DNA of 64,000 nt from Paucibacter sp. DJ2R-2 (GTDB lineage: Bacteria; Pseudomonadota; Gammaproteobacteria; Burkholderiales; Burkholderiaceae_C), in NCBI RefSeq assembly GCF_025717675.1, contig NZ_JAJIRT010000001.1, positions 372,001 through 436,000 of the forward strand, in the 5' to 3' direction. The notes under the pieces were generated by a model. It was not told where the DNA came from, searched no databases, and saw nothing but the letters and a program-made list of their open reading frames with translations. Positions 16,868-25,847 of this stretch are shown piece after piece. A program made the position numbers and the translations under genes. Numbering within the stretch: position 1 is the stretch's first letter; every line of letters begins with the position of its first letter.

Positions 16868-19600
16868 TCAGGGCGCGGTGCGGCCCAGATGCTGCAGCCA
16901 GAAGGCTTCGTACTTGCGGTGCCAGCCGACGGTTTTGACGGCGCCGCCCATGCCGTGCTCGCCCTCGGGATCGAGGAAAAGGTCGACCAGGCCTTCTTTG
17001 CCCGTCTCGAGCAGGGCGCGATAGACGTTGACCGTGTCCTGGTAGAGCACGTTGGGGTCCATCATGCCGTGTACCAGCAGCAAGGGTTTGCGCAGGCCCT
17101 TGGCCATAGGCAGCAGCGAATACTTGCGCAGCACGGGCTTGCTGCGATCGACCTTGCCGATGGTGCGGCCGCTGTACCAGCTGTTGTAGTTCTCCCATTC
17201 GGTCGGGCCAGCACCGGCGATGCCGGCGGCAAACAGATCGGGCTTGCTGAACATCGTGTACTGGGTCTGGAAGCCACCGAAGCTCCAGCCGTTCAGGCCC
17301 ACGCGCGCGGGGTCGATGCCGAAATCCTTGCTCATCAGCGCGTGCAGGTCTTCCAAATCCTCGGTCTGCGGCAGGCCGGGGTTCTCCCAGTTGGCGTCCG
17401 AGAAGCGGCGGCCGTAGTTGCTGTGGCCGCGCGAATCGATGGTCACCATCACATAGCCATGCTTGGCCGCCATATACATGGCGAAGACGTAGGCGCTGGG
17501 CTGGAAGCTGTCGCTCTCGACCGAGTGGCGGTCGTTCAGCGGGCCGCCGTAGATGTAGACCACCGCCGGGCGCTTGTCGGAAGCCTTCCAACCCTGCGGC
17601 TTGAAGACATAGGCCGGGATGCTGTCGCCATGGCGGTTCTTGAAGCTGAAGCGCTCGGGGCGCAGCACATCGACCTGGCTCCAGGCCTTGTCATGGCTGT
17701 CGGTCAGGGTCTTGAGCGTGGGCTTGGCGCTGGCCTCGATCAGCTTGAACTCGGGGCGCGACACCCAGTTGCCGGCATTGGCCGCCAGCCACTGGCCGTC
17801 GTGCGAGACCACGGCATTGCGGTGGTACTCGCCCGGCATGCCCAGGGCCTGCATGCTGCCATCGGCCATGCTGACGCGGAACAGGTTCATGCTGGCCAGA
17901 TCGTCCTTGTTGGCCGCCACGAACATGCTCTTGCTGTCGGGCGTGAAGCCCAGCACCTGATGGGCCTCGAACTCACCCTTGAGCAGGGGGCGCAGGCTGC
18001 GTGAGGCCAGATCCCAGGCATAGGGCTGACGGAAGCCGGCTTCGTCCAGCACCAGCACCAGCTGCTTTCCGTCGGGCGTGAAGCGCGGGCGCACCACATT
18101 CACCACCTCATGGCCAACGTCGCCGCGGCGCTCCAGCACCATCTCGGGCTTGGCGCTCTCGTCAGCGCTGCCCACGTAGACACGCAGCAGTTCTTTCTCG
18201 CGCTCCCAGGTGCTGAAGGCATAGCGGCTGCCGTCACGCGCCCAGGCGATGGGGCTGATCTCGAACCAGACATCGCCACCGGCATGGGTGAACACGGGCG
18301 CCGATTGCTTGGCCGGCGCTTCACCGGCGGCGGGCACCTTGCGGATATAGAGCGCCAGGGGCTTGATGACCAGCTTGTCGTCGGAGACTTCGCGGTCCAC
18401 CTTCTTGGCTTTGGCGAAGCGCTCGTTGTAGCCCATGATCTCGACCTGGCGGCCGGTGGGCTCGGGCACAGGCTTGCCGTCATCGCCGGCTGGCTTGCTG
18501 GGCGCGCGGCCGATCAAGGCCATCCAGCGGCTGTCTTCACTGAGCGTGGTCGATTCGATGGCGTACTTCTTGTCCGCGTCATCGGGGTGGATCAGCTCGC
18601 GGTTGAGCACCTGCACGCCGCCCTGGTTGAAGCGGGCACGCAGCACGCGCTTGTCGTCCATGAAAACGTAAGCGGCATCATCGGCGGTGTAGGCCACCAC
18701 GCGCAGATTGCGCTGCAGGTCCAGCAGGGGCTGCAGCTTGCTGTCACCGGCCACCCAGCGGAACAGAGCGCCGCGGTACTGCAGGATCAGCTCATCGGCC
18801 TTGTTGGCCCAGACGATTTGCGTCGCGCCGGGGTAGAGGTCGCTGGGCTTGAGCTTGTCGCGCAGCTGCTTTTTCTTCAGCTCGTCGCGCCATTCCCAGA
18901 GTTCCTTGTCCTTTTCAACCTTGGCTTCGGGCTTGGTCTCGGCCTTGGCGGTGGCACTGGGCGCCGAGGCAGCCGAAGCCGCGGCTTCTGCCGCGGCAGG
19001 CACGGGCTTGCCGCTGCGCTTGGCTTCCAGTGCGGCCGCGGCCTTCTTCTCGGCTTCGGCCTCGGCCTTGTCGGCGGCCTTCTGGGCCTCGTCCTTGGCC
19101 TTCTTGGCGGCGAATTCCTTCTTCACCAGCTCCAGCTGGGCGGCTTCCCATTGGCCCAGGTCTACGTTTTCGCCGCGCAGGTAGGCGGCTTGGGCTTCCT
19201 CGCGGGCTTGGCGCTCGGCGGTCTCGCTGCGCTTTTGCTGTAGCTTTTTGTCAAAGCGCTGCAAATCCTCGGGCGCGTCGAAGGCGGCCATGATGGCAGG
19301 CGAAGTCAGGCGCAGGCTCTTGCCGGTCTTGCTGTCATGCACATAGAGGTCGGTGCCCGGCTCGCCAAACGGGTTCCACAAATAGGCCAGATAGCGGCCG
19401 CTGCGGCTGAACTTGGGCTCGCGCGCGTTCTCGCCCCGGTAGGGCTCGGCGCGGAACACCTGCTCCAGACTCAGGGGCGAAGCGGTGGCAGTTGCCGCGC
19501 TGGGCGCGGCCGTCGCCGTGAAGGAAAAGCTCGCTGCGCTGAGCAGGGCCGCCAGCAGGCAGCTCGTGCCTGCCAGCTTTGAAGGTTGATTCTTGAACAA
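16868..19600 (-). CDS. S9 family dipeptidyl-peptidase-like enzyme with charged insert, exported
   Basis: The 910-residue serine peptidase has an N-terminal signal peptide (about 1-32), a propeller region and a C-terminal alpha/beta-hydrolase domain. Ser about 773 in GWSFGGF, Asp about 848 in GMMDPN and His about 882 in GEHG form the triad and resemble the DPP IV-like S9B branch. Residues about 113-250 are a highly charged Ala/Glu/Lys-rich segment, predicted coiled coil, set into the first propeller blades, which makes the protein longer than usual. It probably degrades peptides in the periplasm or outside. It has its own terminator. Confidence 0.9.
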   Translation of the reverse strand: MFKNQPSKLAGTSCLLAALLSAASFSFTATAAPSAATATASPLSLEQVFRAEPYRGENAREPKFSRSGRYLAYLWNPFGEPGTDLYVHDSKTGKSLRLTSPAIMAAFDAPEDLQRFDKKLQQKRSETAERQAREEAQAAYLRGENVDLGQWEAAQLELVKKEFAAKKAKDEAQKAADKAEAEAEKKAAAALEAKRSGKPVPAAAEAAASAASAPSATAKAETKPEAKVEKDKELWEWRDELKKKQLRDKLKPSDLYPGATQIVWANKADELILQYRGALFRWVAGDSKLQPLLDLQRNLRVVAYTADDAAYVFMDDKRVLRARFNQGGVQVLNRELIHPDDADKKYAIESTTLSEDSRWMALIGRAPSKPAGDDGKPVPEPTGRQVEIMGYNERFAKAKKVDREVSDDKLVIKPLALYIRKVPAAGEAPAKQSAPVFTHAGGDVWFEISPIAWARDGSRYAFSTWEREKELLRVYVGSADESAKPEMVLERRGDVGHEVVNVVRPRFTPDGKQLVLVLDEAGFRQPYAWDLASRSLRPLLKGEFEAHQVLGFTPDSKSMFVAANKDDLASMNLFRVSMADGSMQALGMPGEYHRNAVVSHDGQWLAANAGNWVSRPEFKLIEASAKPTLKTLTDSHDKAWSQVDVLRPERFSFKNRHGDSIPAYVFKPQGWKASDKRPAVVYIYGGPLNDRHSVESDSFQPSAYVFAMYMAAKHGYVMVTIDSRGHSNYGRRFSDANWENPGLPQTEDLEDLHALMSKDFGIDPARVGLNGWSFGGFQTQYTMFSKPDLFAAGIAGAGPTEWENYNSWYSGRTIGKVDRSKPVLRKYSLLPMAKGLRKPLLLVHGMMDPNVLYQDTVNVYRALLETGKEGLVDLFLDPEGEHGMGGAVKTVGWHRKYEAFWLQHLGRTAP

Positions 19601-19701
19601 TCCAGTCTCCGCACACGCCCCGGTTCAGGGCAGCGCGCATTCTAGAAAGACTTGCAATTCGCATGTTCGCGCTGCGGCTCTTGCGCGAAACTCCAGGAAT
19701 C

Positions 19702-20004
19702 ATGATCGCCAACGTCTTTGCCGCCCTCGGCCTCCTGACCTGCCTCTTGCTGGCCCTGCGCATGGCCCTGCCCGCCTCGCGCCAGCGCCAGGTGGACGCC
19801 GCCCTGCGCCGAGCCTGGGCGCGCCTGCGCGAACTGGCTTTCCAGCTGCGCCACTGGCGCCGCCACCGCCAGCACAGCAAGCAAGCCGCGGCGGAAGCGG
19901 CCGAGCTGATCCGCCGCGCCAAGGCGCGCGACGAAGTAGACCGGGACGGCAATGTCTACCGGCCCAAGCAGTTCGATCCCAAGAAGCGGCGCGATCTGCA
20001 CTGA
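19702..20004 (+). CDS. hypothetical membrane-anchored small protein
   Basis: The 100-residue product has one N-terminal transmembrane helix (about 1-20) followed by a very Arg-rich helical region and a polar tail (VDRDGNVYRPKQFDPKKRR). ATG 19702 is chosen because AGGA lies five bases upstream; an ATG at 19663 would add 13 residues. It is divergent from the S9 peptidase gene. The family is not recognised. Confidence 0.6.
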   Translation: MIANVFAALGLLTCLLLALRMALPASRQRQVDAALRRAWARLRELAFQLRHWRRHRQHSKQAAAEAAELIRRAKARDEVDRDGNVYRPKQFDPKKRRDLH

Positions 20005-20229
20005 GCCCAGCACGCGCGTGGTAGCGCAGTCCGCTTTGAATGCCCGCTCTGCAGCTCATGCTGCATTTTTTGCACTCAATCGCAAACCATTCGTCCGAAA
20101 CGAGCCGTCCGGTCACAGTCCGCGCAGACTTGATCTCCACTCGGATCGTCGAATCTTGGGCAGGCCCGTGCAAAACGCATGGCCGGGCTGCGCCGACTGT
20201 TTCAACCCATCAGAAAGACAAGCAAGAAG

Positions 20230-22023
20230 ATGAATGCAAGCAAGATCCCTGTGCTGGCCTTGTGCAGCGGCCTGCTGTTCAGCCTGAGTGCCCAGTCCAA
20301 CCCGGCATTGCCGCCCGAGTTGGCCGACTGGGACGCCTTCATGGCCCAACAGCTCGCGCTGTGGAAGGTACCGGGCGCCTCGATCGCCATCGTCAAGGAC
20401 GGCCAGGTCATCCTCTCGCGCGGCTACGGCCTGCGCGACGTGGCCCAACAGCTGCCCATGACCGAAAACACCGTGCAGCCGATCGCCAGCACGACCAAGA
20501 GCTTCACCGTGGCCGCCCTGGCCACCCTGGTGCGCGACGGCAAGCTCAAGTGGGACGAGCCGGTGCGTGAGTACCTGCCGGACTTCCGCCTGCACAGCGA
20601 CTACGCCACCCAGACCGTCACCCTGCGCGATATGGTCAGCCACCGCACCGGCTTGCCGCGCCACGACGCGGTCTGGTTCAACAGCAAGCTGAGTCGTGAA
20701 GAACTGATCAAGCGCGTGCGCCATTTCGAACTGAGTGCGGAGCCGCGCGCCCGCTTCCAATACAACAACCTGATGTACATGACCGCGGGCTATGTCGGTG
20801 GCAAGGTCGCGGGCAGCAGCTGGGAAGGTCTGGTGCGCGAACAGGTGCTGAGCCCGCTCGGCATGAAGTCCACCAACTTCAGCATTGCCGATTTGCTCAA
20901 GGCGCCCGACCACGGCACCGGCTATGCGCTAGACAACGAGCAAGCTGCGCAGCCCAAGCCCTATGTGCCCATCGATGCCATGGGCCCGACCGGCTCGCTG
21001 AACTCCAATGCCAAGGACATGAGCCAGTACCTGCTGATGCTGACGGCCGATGGCAAGTTCAAGGACAAGACCCTCATCCAATCCAGCGATCTGCGCGCCA
21101 TGACCACCGGCCAGATGGCCTTGCCAGACCCGCGCCAGTGGCCGGAGGTCAGCAGCCCGCAGTACGGCATGGGCTGGTTCGTCGGCAACTACCGCGGCGT
21201 GACCCTGGTGAACCACGGCGGCAATATGCCCGGCGCCGCCACCGCCCTGGGCTTTGTGCCTGGCCGCAATATCGGCGTCTACACCACGGTCAATATCGGC
21301 AACAGCGCCTTGCGCGACGTCATCCTGTACGCCGCCATGGACCGCTTGCTGGGCCTGCCGCCGGTGGACTGGAGCGGGCGCCTGCACGGCAACTATCTGA
21401 AGGGCCTGGCGGCCGAGAAGGCTGCCGAAGCCCAGAAGCTCAACACCGGCAAGCCTGGCACCCAACCGGCTTTCGCGCTGAGCGAGTACGCCGGCGAGTA
21501 CGAGCATCCCGGCTACGGCATCATCACCGTGGGCGGCGGCTCGGCGGGCCTGGAGCTGCAGTACAACGGTTTGAAAGCCGCACTGCCGCACTGGCACTAT
21601 GAAGTCTTCCAGACGCCGCGCGACAAGCTGAGCGAGCTCAGCGAAACCCGGGTGCAGTTCGTCTCCAACTTCGAAGGCGATGTGGACGGACTGCGCATCG
21701 AGTTCGAGCCCTCGGTCAAGCCGGCCCTGTTCAAGCGCCTGCCCGACAAGCGCTTCAAGGACCCGGCATTCCTGGCCAAGCTGGTCGGTGTCTACGCCAT
21801 TGGCACAAACGAAATGCACATCGTGCTGCGCCCGGACGGCGTGCTGACCGCAGGCGGCCGCACCGGTGCGCCCAATGAGCTAGTCGGACTGCGCGGCACA
21901 CGTTTCGAAGTCAAGAGCCGCAACGGCAACACCGTCGAGTTCCTGGCCGACGCCAGCGGCCGCTATACCCAGCTGGCGCTGCGTCAGAACGGCAGTACCC
22001 TGGTGGCCGAGCGCCGCAACTGA
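20230..22023 (+). CDS. serine hydrolase, beta-lactamase/PBP (class C-like) family, exported
   Basis: The 597-residue product has a signal peptide (about 1-23) and a beta-lactamase-fold domain with the three class C-like motifs: STTK (Ser 87, Lys 90), YNN (178-180) and an HGG (VNHGGNMPG) in place of KTG. A C-terminal extension of about 200 residues (DUF3471-like, lipocalin-like strands) follows. Such proteins act as D-amino-peptidases or esterases more often than as resistance enzymes; the substrate is unknown. The ATG at 20230 gives the signal peptide. A strong terminator follows. Confidence 0.87.
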   Translation: MNASKIPVLALCSGLLFSLSAQSNPALPPELADWDAFMAQQLALWKVPGASIAIVKDGQVILSRGYGLRDVAQQLPMTENTVQPIASTTKSFTVAALATLVRDGKLKWDEPVREYLPDFRLHSDYATQTVTLRDMVSHRTGLPRHDAVWFNSKLSREELIKRVRHFELSAEPRARFQYNNLMYMTAGYVGGKVAGSSWEGLVREQVLSPLGMKSTNFSIADLLKAPDHGTGYALDNEQAAQPKPYVPIDAMGPTGSLNSNAKDMSQYLLMLTADGKFKDKTLIQSSDLRAMTTGQMALPDPRQWPEVSSPQYGMGWFVGNYRGVTLVNHGGNMPGAATALGFVPGRNIGVYTTVNIGNSALRDVILYAAMDRLLGLPPVDWSGRLHGNYLKGLAAEKAAEAQKLNTGKPGTQPAFALSEYAGEYEHPGYGIITVGGGSAGLELQYNGLKAALPHWHYEVFQTPRDKLSELSETRVQFVSNFEGDVDGLRIEFEPSVKPALFKRLPDKRFKDPAFLAKLVGVYAIGTNEMHIVLRPDGVLTAGGRTGAPNELVGLRGTRFEVKSRNGNTVEFLADASGRYTQLALRQNGSTLVAERRN

Positions 22024-22056
22024 GCGTCCGCCGAAAGCAAGCGCATCAACAAAAAG

Positions 22057-22091
22057 AACGGGCTCTGGGTTTCGATCCAGAGCCCGTTTGC
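22057..22091 (+). terminator. Rho-independent terminator
   Basis: AACGGGCTCTGG and CCAGAGCCCGTT form a 12-bp perfect stem with an eight-base loop, followed by TTTGCT. It lies 34 bp after the serine hydrolase stop. An A-rich stretch before it means it could also stop transcription of the convergent gene. Confidence 0.85.
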
Positions 22092-22142
22092 TATGCGGGC
22101 CTTGCTCCCGATAGATCCCTTGTCCCCGGGGTCAGGGTCGGC

Positions 22143-23558
22143 TTACCTCTGGCTGCGGCGACGCGCCAGGCCGCCCAGGGCCAGCAGGCCGCCGGCCATC
22201 AAGGCCCAGCTGCTCGGCTCGGGCACCGGGGCGGTGTAGTTGCCCAGCTCGCTCTCGCTGATGGTGTAGGCGTGCAGCACGCCCGGCAGCAGGCGGTAGG
22301 AGCCGTCTTGCGGCACGCTGCTCGCCGCGCCCGTGCAGCCAATCACCGTGCCCAGCGGGCATTGGATCGAGCTCGCATAAGGATTGGCATCCGCAAAACG
22401 GAAATAGACGTCGAACTGCTCGCCGCCGGCGTTCTGAGTCACGCTGTAGTCGTTGTCCGTACCGGCCAGGATCAGGTAATTGCCATTGGCCAGCTTGGGG
22501 CCGATGGCCAGGCCTTCCCATTTCTCGGGCGACTTGCCGCCCAGCTCGGCCAAGGTGTTGGCGTCCAGGTCGAGGATTTGGCCGGACTTGCTGACCTTGG
22601 TGTAGCTGCCGGTGCTGAGGTTCAGCCCAGAGACATCGGTGGCGCCGCTCAGATCGATGCGGTAGACCTCCTTGTCGGCCGTGGCGAACTCGGCGCCGAC
22701 ACCGACGCCGCGGTTGTTGCGCTCCAGCACATAGAACTCGTGGTCGTTGATGGCCACCAGGGCCGAGATGCCCTGACCCTGGCCGCTGCGCTTCATCTGG
22801 TAGGCGTACTGGGCCACGGCATCGCCGGTGCTGATGTCGAACTTGACGATGCGGTTGACCGAACCGTTGCCGCCGCCTTCGTCCAGCATGGCGCTTTGCA
22901 GCATGGCGTAGGCGTACTTGCCGTCGGGGCTGATGGCCAGGCCTTCGAAACCGCGGTTGGTGCGCTTGCCGGCGGTGTTGCCGGTGTCGTCGGCATAGTT
23001 GGCCACGCCGGTGGCGGCATTGCGCGGCACGAGGTTGGCCGGCGTGTTGAAGGTGCGGATCAGCTCGCCGCTGCGGCTGAACTCGCGCACCGAGGGGCCG
23101 TATTCATCCGAGATCAGGAAGGTGCCGGTGCGCGGGTTGATGACCACGCCTTCCGGGTCAAAAGCCAGGCCCAGCTGGTTCTTGGGGTTGGGCGCCAAGC
23201 CGTTCAGGCCTTGGCCGGCGCTCTGGAACACCACGGTCTCGGCAATCTTGAAGTTGCTGATCGCGCCGGTGTTGAAGTCCACATCGAGCGTGAAGCGCTG
23301 GACGCGGGTGTTGTAGTTCAGCGTGCCGCCGCCGGGGCCGCGGTCCGACAAGCCCCACCACTCATTGCGGTTGCTGTCGTAGTAGATGTCGGAGAAATAG
23401 CCAAGGCGGCCATTGTTGACGCTGCTGCCGCCGGACAGGTCCAGGGCGGCGCCATCGAGCGCCAGGCCGTTGACGAAGGAAGGTGCAGCTTGCGCGGCCA
23501 AGCTGGCGGAAGCCAGCAAGACGGCGGCCGAAACGGCACGCAGGGAAGAGTTCATCAT
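22143..23558 (-). CDS. esterase-like activity of phytase family protein, PEP-CTERM
   Basis: The 471-residue secreted protein has a signal peptide (about 1-23), a beta-propeller-like phytase-esterase-like domain (SDIYYDSNRNEWWGLSDRGP, then FDPEGVVINPRTG and the GFEGLAISPDGKYAYA strand) and a C-terminal PEP-CTERM sorting tag: VPEPSSWALMAGGLLALGG then RRR. The tag means handling by an EpsH/XrtA exosortase, usually in bacteria that make exopolysaccharide. ATG codons at 23558 and 23555 are equivalent starts. Confidence 0.88.
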   Translation of the reverse strand: MMNSSLRAVSAAVLLASASLAAQAAPSFVNGLALDGAALDLSGGSSVNNGRLGYFSDIYYDSNRNEWWGLSDRGPGGGTLNYNTRVQRFTLDVDFNTGAISNFKIAETVVFQSAGQGLNGLAPNPKNQLGLAFDPEGVVINPRTGTFLISDEYGPSVREFSRSGELIRTFNTPANLVPRNAATGVANYADDTGNTAGKRTNRGFEGLAISPDGKYAYAMLQSAMLDEGGGNGSVNRIVKFDISTGDAVAQYAYQMKRSGQGQGISALVAINDHEFYVLERNNRGVGVGAEFATADKEVYRIDLSGATDVSGLNLSTGSYTKVSKSGQILDLDANTLAELGGKSPEKWEGLAIGPKLANGNYLILAGTDNDYSVTQNAGGEQFDVYFRFADANPYASSIQCPLGTVIGCTGAASSVPQDGSYRLLPGVLHAYTISESELGNYTAPVPEPSSWALMAGGLLALGGLARRRSQR

Positions 23559-23934
23559 GATGTGCGGAGCCCCGGAAAGTGAATAAATCACGAGTCAACC
23601 CGGCAGGCTAGTCGGGGGCTGTGACGATGGCGTGACAAATCACCCGACGCACGCGGCCCCGACCGGGTGCAGCGAAGAACCGATCCCCCCATGCGCTGCG
23701 CTGCGCTCGCTTGATCACCTGACAGGGTTTGCCCGGCACGCACCGAAATGAACGGACCGCGTTGGAGGCTGCTGAGCCAGTCGACCCCGGAACAGCTTCA
23801 TCACGCAGTCGGCCACCTCTCAATACTGCATTCACTTCCGACGCGGGCGCTCGGGAAGACAAGTTTGAAAACCCAGCGATTCACTCTCTCATTACTTGGT
23901 ATTGCATCCGGCAGAGAGCGGACACAACACGGCC
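23559..23934. other. intergenic region without a supported gene
   Basis: This 376-base stretch separates the esterase-like gene (start at 23558) from the end of the lower-GC islet. It contains no open frame with a believable start or family match, and no tRNA. It should include the promoter of the esterase-like gene. The base composition falls from about 65% to about 55% GC across it. Confidence 0.5.
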
Positions 23935-24837
23935 TCAAGGCGGCCCTAGAAAGGCCGACACGTCGCCCTTGCGAAAGGCCTGCTCCATTTCGGCCGCCAA
24001 GGCCAAGGTTTCCCGCTTCATGTCCTCTGTGAATCGGGAGGGAACAGCCGAATAATCATTGTCGCAACGACCATATTTCCAGCAAGCCATTTTGAGACGT
24101 ACATCCATACTAGCCATGCCTGGTTCAGATGTGGCGCGAAGTCTGGCGATTTCGAAGGCCTGCGCGAAAACCTCTTCATTACCTTTCCACCGCTTGCCTT
24201 GCCAAGCCGAACTTTGCTTCAACAGGCTTGCTCTATCAAGCTGCCCTTGCGCCGCCAACTCTTCAATCGCTGCACGCACTTGTGCGCCCGTCCGAATCAT
24301 CGATGTGTCTAACACATTCAGGGCAGCATCGTACCTCTGCGCGAAATCATCATCAGCCAGTGGGTCTAGCAAGCCGGAAACTACGCCACCCTGAAGCTTT
24401 CCACAATAAAGCCGAAGGTGCTCTTTCGCCTGAAGTCGCTGAGCTGATCCTTCTTGGTTCAAGACTCGATTCGATGGATCGGCCCCCGTCGATAGCAGCG
24501 TATTAAACTCGACGCATGGAAGAATCAATTTGATGGCCGCAGCAAAGCTGCCATTTTGACGAGCCTGCCTCAACCTAACGACTGCAGGATACGGATCAAC
24601 GCCAGCGTAAGCCGAAAACCAAGCTGTATTGCGCTTCGAATCGATTTCAGGCGGCTCAGCTGGCACCGCCAGCACAGCGGAAGATGACGCTCGCAACTCT
24701 TGCGTTGCAAATACAGATGGGGTTGCAGCACTATCCAAACTCAATGGCGACTGCTCCAAATCAATACTTGCCCAATAGGCAGCAATTGCTGCGAGAGCCA
24801 CACAGGCACAAAGACTCGCAACCCCAAGCCTGCCCAT
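23935..24837 (-). CDS. hypothetical exported or membrane-anchored protein
   Basis: The predicted protein has about 300 residues. An N-terminal hydrophobic segment (about 4-22) serves as signal or anchor. The mature part is helical and has four cysteines, in LPCVEF, LYCGKL, ACWKY and RCDND. The ATG at 24837 lies two bases after the stop of the upstream lipoprotein gene, so translation is likely coupled. GC content is clearly lower than in the flanking core genes, suggesting transfer. It resembles the protein at 49221-50126 in length, anchor and cysteine layout. The function is unknown. Confidence 0.7.
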   Translation of the reverse strand: MGRLGVASLCACVALAAIAAYWASIDLEQSPLSLDSAATPSVFATQELRASSSAVLAVPAEPPEIDSKRNTAWFSAYAGVDPYPAVVRLRQARQNGSFAAAIKLILPCVEFNTLLSTGADPSNRVLNQEGSAQRLQAKEHLRLYCGKLQGGVVSGLLDPLADDDFAQRYDAALNVLDTSMIRTGAQVRAAIEELAAQGQLDRASLLKQSSAWQGKRWKGNEEVFAQAFEIARLRATSEPGMASMDVRLKMACWKYGRCDNDYSAVPSRFTEDMKRETLALAAEMEQAFRKGDVSAFLGPP

Positions 24838-24839
24838 TT

Positions 24840-25613
24840 TCACTTGCACGGCGAATTTTGGGGGTCAGGAACCCCGTCAAGAAAGCGCGACATGTCGCTG
24901 ATAACATCTTCTGCGGATGCTGGCGCTGGATTAATTCCAGATATTACAAATCTGACTGTTTGCAAATTTGGATACCGAACATCCACCCGCATACCTCTGC
25001 GCAAATGTTCTGTATTCCCTGAATACGCTTGACCAGTGAAACTTCTAGCTGCAAAATAGTCTTGCTTCTTATCCTGGTCGGGCGACCGAATTCCACTGCC
25101 ATCAAAAACCTTTACGCATTTATCCAAGATGGGGAAAATCAAACTTCCCGTTGCTTCCAAAAAACCGACGGCCACATCGGTAACCGCGCCACTCGAACCA
25201 CCACCAGAACCTTTCCCAACTAGCTCCGGCAATGTGTAATCGTATATTCTGCATTCAAAGCCATAACATACCGCCGTAGGCCACTTGGTATTGCTCTGCC
25301 CGTAGATCGTTACTCGCTCCAAAGAGTTGTTACTACTTCCAGCGTAAGTATCGATATACCGGCCCCAGCCGCCGCCGCTACCTCCTCCGCCGCCTTCAAA
25401 CTCATCTCGCGGATCGCCTTCCCATGGCTGCCCCTGACTTGAGCACGGTGGGTTGCTCCCGCGGGCACGCTTGGCGCCCTGATAGACACCCGCCTGGCCT
25501 TGGCTTGTCCCTATCCATGACTTGGTGTGGGGCAGGTTGGGAAACGGTGAAGCGGCTTCGTTTGCAGGCGCCTTCTCAGGCGCAGAGCCAGCCAAGCATC
25601 CGGCCGAAAACAA
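24840..25613 (-). CDS. putative lipoprotein, unknown function, start region out of frame
   Basis: The open frame has 257 codons and encodes a Gly/Ser-rich unknown protein whose N-terminus is the end of a lipoprotein signal: TFFAVTLLFSAGC followed by LAGSA. The only start codon with a good ribosome site (ATG at 25654, GGGAG about seven bases before) is not in this frame and reaches a stop after 11 codons. Between them lies a 7-bp tandem repeat (25630-25650). In this allele only CTG or TTG codons inside the hydrophobic core (25616, 25613) could start the frame, and these would not make a working signal. Low GC; coupled to the 304-type gene downstream. Confidence 0.6.
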   Translation of the reverse strand: MFSAGCLAGSAPEKAPANEAASPFPNLPHTKSWIGTSQGQAGVYQGAKRARGSNPPCSSQGQPWEGDPRDEFEGGGGGSGGGWGRYIDTYAGSSNNSLERVTIYGQSNTKWPTAVCYGFECRIYDYTLPELVGKGSGGGSSGAVTDVAVGFLEATGSLIFPILDKCVKVFDGSGIRSPDQDKKQDYFAARSFTGQAYSGNTEHLRRGMRVDVRYPNLQTVRFVISGINPAPASAEDVISDMSRFLDGVPDPQNSPCK

Positions 25614-25629
25614 CAGAGTTACGGCAAAG

Positions 25630-25650
25630 AACGTGGAACGTGGAACGTGG
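25630..25650 (-). repeat. three tandem copies of a heptanucleotide in a signal-peptide region
   Basis: On the coding (minus) strand CCACGTT is repeated three times without error, directly after ATG 25654. Three copies leave the ATG out of frame with the lipoprotein; one copy or four copies would put it in frame and give a normal signal peptide (one copy: MSTFFAVTLLFSAGC). Since 7 is not a multiple of 3, each slip changes the frame, as in phase-variable genes. Confidence 0.85.
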
Positions 25651-25847
25651 ACATTTTTCTCTCCCTGTGGTTACAGTGAAAAAATAGTAACCAGTTATTT
25701 AACCGGCATACCATAGGGTATCCACTGAACTCCAGAGAAAGCTTCCAACGGCGTACTCTGGCCCGCGCGCGCCAGAAGGGCTTCAGCTTCTCTGTGACGA
25801 GCCGAACCTAGAACACGCGCTTCAACTGCAGCTGGCCATCAAACCAT

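Noticed and set aside
20230-22023. Antibiotic resistance (true class C beta-lactamase)
   Set aside because: The third motif is HGG rather than KTG and a long C-terminal extension is present, as in peptidase or esterase relatives.
23729-24055. Plus-strand open frame in the lower-GC islet
   Set aside because: No ribosome site, no family and it overlaps the coding frame of the opposite gene, whose composition fits a gene better.
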